Of a DNA stretch of 64,000 bases, positions 59,959-64,000 are shown piece by piece (position 1 is the first letter of the stretch; each line of letters opens with the position of its first letter). The stretch comes from Azospirillum oleiclasticum (GTDB lineage Bacteria > Pseudomonadota > Alphaproteobacteria > Azospirillales > Azospirillaceae). The translations under genes were made by a program, and so were the position numbers. A model generated the notes under the pieces. The model made no database searches, was not told the origin of the DNA, and worked only from the letters and a program-made list of their open reading frames with translations. Location: contig NZ_JABFFR010000030.1 in NCBI RefSeq assembly GCF_013423485.1, positions 1 through 64,000 on the forward strand. Reading direction: 5' to 3'.

Positions 59959-60996
59959 TCAGGCGTTGAGCAGGTTGAGCGTGTTGCCCTTGTCCTCGCT
60001 GTTCGCCTTGAGCACGAACTTGCTGACGCAGCCCAGATTGTCGGTGACCGACCAGTTCATCAGCATATCGTAGGAGTTGGACTTCGAGCAGCAGGTGCAG
60101 GAGTAGCGCAGGGCGCGCAACAGACCGGCGCCGTTGACGATGGGAACGTTGGTGGTGCCGGACACCCCCGACGGCATGCTGCCGATGTCGCCCAGCGTCA
60201 GGGAGGTGACGCCGTCCTTCAGGGCAGCACCGATCCGCAGCCCATCATCCGTCTTGTCATAGGGGTAGGCCAGCTTGTTGCTCCACCAGCCCATGTTGCT
60301 GAACTCCTGCGACATGACGCGCAGGCTGCTCGGCAGGGGCCAGTAATAGACGTCCACATCGACGTAGCATCCCTTCGAATACTCCGATGTATAGGCGTCA
60401 TCCCGCTTGGGCTTGCCTTCGCGATCGAGCATCTCGTCGACGCGGATGACATAGGGTCGCTGCGGGCTCACCGTGATCTTGGACTCGTAGGGCTTGCTGT
60501 TGACGGTGGAATGGGTGGTGTACACCGTGCCGTCATCCAGACGCACATAGGCCATGAACTGGTAGTCGGTCACCGGTGTCACCGTGGTGCCGGCGCGCAG
60601 ATACAGGTAAAAGACTTGCCACGACCCGCGCATCTCGGCGCTGCGGGATTCCGGCGCCGTGTCCTCACCGTCACCGTCCTCGGCGTCCGGAAGAGCAAGC
60701 GATCGGGTGGCGGAGCCGCGCAGGCCCTGGTCGTACTGGTTCCTGGACGTGTCCATGCTCCAGCCCGGCGGCAGGGCGGGAGAGGTGGACGAGGAATACT
60801 GGACGACCCGCAGGCTGGCCGCCTCGCTGCTGGACAGGTTCACCGCCACCCACTGGTTGTTCTGGAACACCTGCTTCTGGATGTTGATGAAGACCGGAAG
60901 CTGCTGGTTGCCGTTGGCGTACAGCTGGTTGGAGTAGGACTCGTTCTGGCCGACGATGCCGATCCGGAAGGTGTCCAACGTCATGGTGCTGGTCAT
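59959..60996 (-). CDS. Unknown protein of the RHS-PKS operon (345 aa)
   Basis: A 345-residue protein with GGAGG six bases before its ATG (60996). Beta-rich, with FRIGIVGQNESYSNQLYANG at the start, WQVFYLYLRAGTT in the middle and a cysteine cluster (YSCTCCSKSN) near the C-terminus. No signal peptide or membrane segment. It lies 16 bases after the 181-residue gene and 130 bases before the RHS gene, all in one direction. No family recognised. A role as structural or delivery partner of the RHS protein is only a guess. Confidence 0.75.
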   Translation of the reverse strand: MTSTMTLDTFRIGIVGQNESYSNQLYANGNQQLPVFINIQKQVFQNNQWVAVNLSSSEAASLRVVQYSSSTSPALPPGWSMDTSRNQYDQGLRGSATRSLALPDAEDGDGEDTAPESRSAEMRGSWQVFYLYLRAGTTVTPVTDYQFMAYVRLDDGTVYTTHSTVNSKPYESKITVSPQRPYVIRVDEMLDREGKPKRDDAYTSEYSKGCYVDVDVYYWPLPSSLRVMSQEFSNMGWWSNKLAYPYDKTDDGLRIGAALKDGVTSLTLGDIGSMPSGVSGTTNVPIVNGAGLLRALRYSCTCCSKSNSYDMLMNWSVTDNLGCVSKFVLKANSEDKGNTLNLLNA

Positions 60997-61012
60997 GCTG
61001 GGCCTCCTCGGA

Positions 61013-61558
61013 TCACAGGGCGTTGGAAACGATCGAGAACCCGACGAAGGGCTCGGCCAGATCGGCGTAGCTTTCGACCGTGTAGCGGTCCTTCAGATCA
61101 TCCGGCAGATCGGTGAAGGCGGACAGCAGCATCGGCTTCGTGGTGGGGTCGGCGCGGAAGAAATACTGGTTCGCGTGCGGCGACGAGCGGTAGTAGGCGA
61201 GCACGGCGGCGCGCAAGACGGCGGCGAAGGCGGCCGGATCCTGCGGGGCCGACGCCGCGGCGACGTTGCAGAGATTCGTCAGACTGTCATCGTCGCCGAC
61301 CTGCATCACGTCGATGTACCGGTGCTCCAGCTTGGGAACGAAGACGCCGCCGCTCTCGGTCGCGAGCAGCATGTCTTCGTAGAGCTGGCCTTGGGTGAGG
61401 ATGTAGGGGATGTTGAATTCGACGACATACTTCTTGCCGTCGAAGGAGAAGGGAACGCACTCCTTGTTGCGTTCAAGGGCGTAGACGCTGCCGACGATGC
61501 CGGCCCCTCTCGCGTGTTTGAACATTTCGTTGGAAATGCCGGTTCGCAATGTCCGCAT
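61013..61558 (-). CDS. Unknown protein, first gene of the RHS-PKS operon (181 aa)
   Basis: A 181-residue soluble protein; GAAGGAAGG precedes the ATG at 61558. Features: FSFDGKKYVVEFNIPYILTQ, RYIDVMQVGDDDSLTNLC and YFFRADPTTKPMLLSAFTDL. Mixed alpha/beta, one region of Ala-rich helix. No family recognised. It is the promoter-proximal gene of the RHS-PKS operon, with a 127-base leader containing a strong palindrome. Confidence 0.75.
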   Translation of the reverse strand: MRTLRTGISNEMFKHARGAGIVGSVYALERNKECVPFSFDGKKYVVEFNIPYILTQGQLYEDMLLATESGGVFVPKLEHRYIDVMQVGDDDSLTNLCNVAAASAPQDPAAFAAVLRAAVLAYYRSSPHANQYFFRADPTTKPMLLSAFTDLPDDLKDRYTVESYADLAEPFVGFSIVSNAL

Positions 61559-61643
61559 GTCGCCTTCCTTCGTTTCCCGGAGCCTTGGTGGAGGGTCATG
61601 GCGCGGTGCCGTGTCCGGCGCTCCCGCCGGCCATTCGTTATTG

Positions 61644-61670
61644 GGAAAACTTAGAAAGATTAAGTTTTCC
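61644..61670 (-). promoter_or_regulatory. Leader palindrome of the RHS-PKS operon
   Basis: GGAAAACTTA-GAAAGAT-TAAGTTTTCC, perfect 10-bp arms around a 7-base centre, between the promoter and the first gene (about 85 bases before its start). On the mRNA it forms a hairpin without a U run, so an operator or a regulatory mRNA structure is likelier than a terminator. Confidence 0.6.
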
Positions 61671-61692
61671 GCTTGTCTTCTTTGGCGAATTG

Positions 61693-61721
61693 AAAATATG
61701 GTTCTGAGTCTTTAGTGTCAA
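61693..61721 (-). promoter_or_regulatory. Sigma70-type promoter of the RHS-PKS operon
   Basis: On the minus strand TTGACA (61721-61716) and TATTTT (61698-61693) are separated by exactly 17 bases, in an AT-rich segment. Transcription would start near 61686, giving a leader of about 127 bases. A near-perfect consensus is rare in this GC-rich genome and suggests strong or tightly repressed expression. Confidence 0.65.
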
Positions 61722-62090
61722 ACACCAAAGAAATAGTAATCAAACCAGACAATATTCGAATACAAATGTATCAACGGGTCTTTTTTGACATTACATACGT
61801 ACGCCGAGGCGGCGGCCATCACTGTTTTTGTTGTTCATTTGTATGCGCTTTCGGCCGAATCATGGTGCCCGAACGGATCGAATCGGCCTTGCGAGGGCGA
61901 CCACTATGGGGAGCGCAGCCGGAAGCGGGCCGCAGCGCGATGCGCTCGGCCTTTTGACGACGTGTGACAGGTGGAGTATCGACGACGTTGTAGCGTGATG
62001 CGTGGCGCGGTCGGCAGGTTCGACGGGGACGTGATCGTCGCCATGCCCGGCGGCGGACCCGAGAGGAGCCCGCCCGCCGAACCGAAACGG
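61722..62090. other. AT-rich intergenic region, no gene seen
   Basis: 369 bases between the RHS-PKS promoter and the 2-hydroxyacid dehydrogenase stop. It is AT-rich to about 61830 and contains a small perfect palindrome TATTCGAATA near 61752-61763. An 80-codon frame starting in the promoter has no ribosome site and no protein-like features and is not called. Confidence 0.4.
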
Positions 62091-63059
62091 TCAGAGCAGC
62101 CGGTTCACCAGCGCGTCGCCGGCCATGAGCCGGTTGATGTTGCCGGCCATGGTCTCCTGGCGGCGGCGGATGGTGCCGGCAGTCCAGCCGGACATGTGCG
62201 GGGTCATGACGATGTTGTCCAGCTCATGGAAGGGCAGGCTGGACGGGTTCGGCGTCGGTCGGCCCTCGCCGGGGTAGACGTACCAGGTGTCGATGACGGC
62301 CCCGCCAATGCGACGGTCCTTAAGCGCCGCGTAGAGCGCGCCCTCGTCGATCACCGGGCCGCGCCCGACGTTGAGGATCACCGCGTCCGGCCGCATGGCG
62401 GCGAGCAGGCGTGAGTCCACGATGCCCGTCGTCTCCGGCACCAGCGGCAGCGACACCACGATGGCGTCGGCCGAGCCCATGAACTCTTCCAGTGCATCGA
62501 AGGTGAAGGAGCGGTCGACCAGGGCGGAGACGGGAACCGGGCTGCGGTTGGCAACCGTCACCCCCATGCCGAAGGCGTGGGCGCGTTCGGCGATGGTCCG
62601 GCCGATGTGCCCGAAGCCGAGCAGCCCGACGGTGGTCCCGCCCAGCTCCGTGCGCGGCCCATTCGGCGACCCCGACCAGTAGCGCCAGTCCCCCCGCCGC
62701 AGCCGCGCGTCGGCGTCGGCCAGCGGGACATGCCGCGCCAGCAGCGCCGCCATCACATACTCCGCGATGGCGTTCTCGTGACCGAAACAGTTGCAGAGCG
62801 CCACCCCTTCCGGCAGGGCGGCGGTGTCGATGGCGTCGGTTCCGGCCGCCGGGGCGTGGTAGAGCCGCAGCCGCTCCGGCCGCGGCAGCGTGTCCGTGAA
62901 ACGGACCCCGATGAGCACGTCGGCGGTGGCGAAGGCGTCCCGCTCTCCGGGCTGGTCCACGGCGTCGCCGACCTCCAGGATCTCGTGGCGGCCCGTCAGC
63001 AGTTCTTCGAAGCCGGGGCGGAACATGCGGGCGTTCTGCCCGTGGAAAACGATCTTCAT
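62091..63059 (-). CDS. D-2-hydroxyacid dehydrogenase (NAD-dependent)
   Basis: A 322-residue member of the D-isomer specific 2-hydroxyacid dehydrogenase family. GTTVGLLGFGHIGRTIAERA is the NAD-binding GxGxxG; NVGRGPVIDEGALYAAL with the catalytic Arg nearby; the His in NIVMTPHMSGWT is the general acid. Substrates include glyoxylate, hydroxypyruvate and keto-gluconates. It lies 12 bases downstream of an L-idonate 5-dehydrogenase gene, which suggests a role in sugar-acid (idonate/gluconate) breakdown, e.g. reducing a 2-keto-sugar acid. Confidence 0.88.
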   Translation of the reverse strand: MKIVFHGQNARMFRPGFEELLTGRHEILEVGDAVDQPGERDAFATADVLIGVRFTDTLPRPERLRLYHAPAAGTDAIDTAALPEGVALCNCFGHENAIAEYVMAALLARHVPLADADARLRRGDWRYWSGSPNGPRTELGGTTVGLLGFGHIGRTIAERAHAFGMGVTVANRSPVPVSALVDRSFTFDALEEFMGSADAIVVSLPLVPETTGIVDSRLLAAMRPDAVILNVGRGPVIDEGALYAALKDRRIGGAVIDTWYVYPGEGRPTPNPSSLPFHELDNIVMTPHMSGWTAGTIRRRQETMAGNINRLMAGDALVNRLL

Positions 63060-63071
63060 GGCATCTCTCCG

Positions 63072-64000
63072 TCAGCCGGCCAGCGTGAGCTGGACCTTCA
63101 TGGAGCGCGAGCGGTCGGCCGCAAGGTCGAAAGCCTCCCGCGCGCGGTCGAGCGGCAGGGTCGCGGTGACCAGCGGGCGCACGTCGATGCGGCGGCCGGC
63201 AATCAGCTCCGCGGCCCAGGCGAACTCCGCGTCGAAGCGGAAGGTGCCGTGGAGCTGCAGCTCCTTGGCGACCACCATGTTCATCGGCAGCGGCACGTCG
63301 CCGCCCAGCCCCACCAGCACGATGGTGCCCTGGGGCCGGGTGACTTCCACCGCCGCGGCCAGGGCGCGCGGGTTGCCCGAGCATTCGAAGGTGACATCGA
63401 CCCGGCCCTTGTCGCGCCGGTATTCCGCAAGTCCAGCGTCATCGCCCGCGTTCACCGCCACGTCCGCTCCGATGCGGGTGGCGAGGGCCAGCGGTGCCGC
63501 CACCACGTCGGCCGCGATGATCTCCTGCGCTCCGGCGAAGCGGGCGGCCATGATGGTCAGGCAGCCGATCGGGCCGCAGCCGGACACCAGCACCCGCTTG
63601 CCGGTCAGGCTGCCAGCACGGGTGACCGCGTGCAGGCAGACCGACAGCGGCTCGGCACAGGCCGCCTCCTCCAGCGTCACCGTGTCGCCGACCGGGAAGG
63701 CCTGCGCCTCGGCGATGACGATCTCCTCGCGGAAGGCGCCCTGCACATGGGGGAAGCGCATGGCGCTGCCGTAGAAGCGCATGTCCAGGCACTGGTTGCG
63801 CAGTCCCTCGCGGCAATAGGCGCACTGCCCGCAGGGCACGCTGGGGTTCACGGTGATGCGGTCGCCCTGTGCCACCGCGGTCACCCCGGCGCCCGTCGCG
63901 GCCACGGTGCCGGCCACCTCGTGGCCCAGCACCATCGGCTCGCGCAGCCGGATCGCGCCGAAGCCGCCATGCAGATAGTAATGCAGGTCGGAGCCGCAGA
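63072..64000 (-). CDS. idnD: L-idonate 5-dehydrogenase (5' end beyond the window)
   Basis: A zinc-dependent medium-chain dehydrogenase, 309 codons visible. The frame continues to the window edge with CGSDLHYYLHGGFGAIRLRE, PMVLGHEVAG, the catalytic zinc site typical of L-idonate 5-dehydrogenases; the structural zinc loop is PCGQCAYCREGLRNQC; the NAD(P) loop is VLVSGCGPIGCLTIMAAR. It would oxidise L-idonate to 5-ketogluconate. The first codons are missing. The enzyme is first of at least two genes in its operon. The threonine/sorbitol dehydrogenase family is a fallback call. Confidence 0.85.
   Translation of the reverse strand, partial: CGSDLHYYLHGGFGAIRLREPMVLGHEVAGTVAATGAGVTAVAQGDRITVNPSVPCGQCAYCREGLRNQCLDMRFYGSAMRFPHVQGAFREEIVIAEAQAFPVGDTVTLEEAACAEPLSVCLHAVTRAGSLTGKRVLVSGCGPIGCLTIMAARFAGAQEIIAADVVAAPLALATRIGADVAVNAGDDAGLAEYRRDKGRVDVTFECSGNPRALAAAVEVTRPQGTIVLVGLGGDVPLPMNMVVAKELQLHGTFRFDAEFAWAAELIAGRRIDVRPLVTATLPLDRAREAFDLAADRSRSMKVQLTLAG

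Noticed and set aside
56715..59969. A 1084-codon plus-strand frame opposite the RHS gene
   Set aside because: Low-complexity Val/Gly/Arg-rich translation with no motif; shadow of the RHS coding sequence.
61644..61670. Intrinsic terminator upstream of the RHS-PKS operon
   Set aside because: The stem is perfect but is not followed by a U run on either strand and lies between promoter and gene, so a regulatory role is likelier.
61715..61957. A possible 80-codon gene upstream of the RHS-PKS promoter
   Set aside because: It starts with a rare codon inside the promoter, has no ribosome site and changes composition halfway.
1..64000. tRNA, rRNA and replication-initiator genes
   Set aside because: Looked for tRNA T-loop patterns, rRNA-like segments and RepA/RepC/DnaA-like proteins; none found in the window.

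Overview
The window is about 70% GC and reads as one replicon of an Alphaproteobacterium of the Azospirillum type (Rhodospirillales). This is inferred from the GC content, from an aldehyde dehydrogenase closely resembling the Azospirillum alpha-ketoglutaric semialdehyde dehydrogenase, and from the ABC/TRAP sugar and acid catabolism. A ParA/ParB pair at 5603-7472 with candidate operator and centromere sites suggests a plasmid or chromid. No replication initiator, rRNA, tRNA or CRISPR array was found.

Left part (1-12000): the 3' end of a secreted Ca-binding type protein; a GntR-regulated operon for uptake (TRAP transporter dctP-dctM-dctQ) and oxidation (GlcD-type FAD enzyme) of a 2-hydroxy acid; parAB; a RES/Xre toxin-antitoxin pair with an operator; small lipoproteins and envelope proteins; and a semialdehyde dehydrogenase. 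From 12100 to 14800 lies an accessory patch: an unknown TPR-like gene paired with a HEPN-like gene, then a degenerate IS5-type element that appears to carry a lower-GC OsmC gene between duplicated copies of its 5' end. An FkbM methyltransferase follows.

Central catabolic block (15895-29273): ten co-oriented genes encode D-xylose use, namely an ABC ATPase/permease/binding protein set, a TIM-barrel epimerase, a Gfo/Idh/MocA oxidoreductase, xylA, xylB and a second set xylF-xylH-xylG. A ROK-family repressor is divergent, with a TTAG-CTAA operator between. Composite palindromic repeats sit in the gaps between several of these genes and recur elsewhere.

From 29299 to 36020 there is an MBL-fold protein lacking the usual metal motif, a DsbA-like protein, a LysR regulator and a complete larA-larC-larE-larB operon for lactate racemase (or a related racemase/epimerase) and its nickel-pincer cofactor. 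A lower-GC island with a zinc-ribbon membrane protein, a 113-bp palindromic element and a nonsense-interrupted gene follows. Then come an OlsB-like acyltransferase, a signalling cluster (dipeptide-type binding protein, histidine kinase, chemoreceptor), a secreted RTX polysaccharide lyase and a hybrid histidine kinase.

The most unusual locus is at 49738-61721 on the minus strand: two unknown proteins, a 1624-residue RHS/YD-repeat protein and a one-module type I polyketide synthase (KS-AT-DH-KR-ACP) form one apparent operon. The RHS stop overlaps the PKS start, and a near-consensus sigma70 promoter and a leader palindrome stand upstream. I know of no described system pairing these two proteins. 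The right edge holds a D-2-hydroxyacid dehydrogenase and a truncated L-idonate 5-dehydrogenase.
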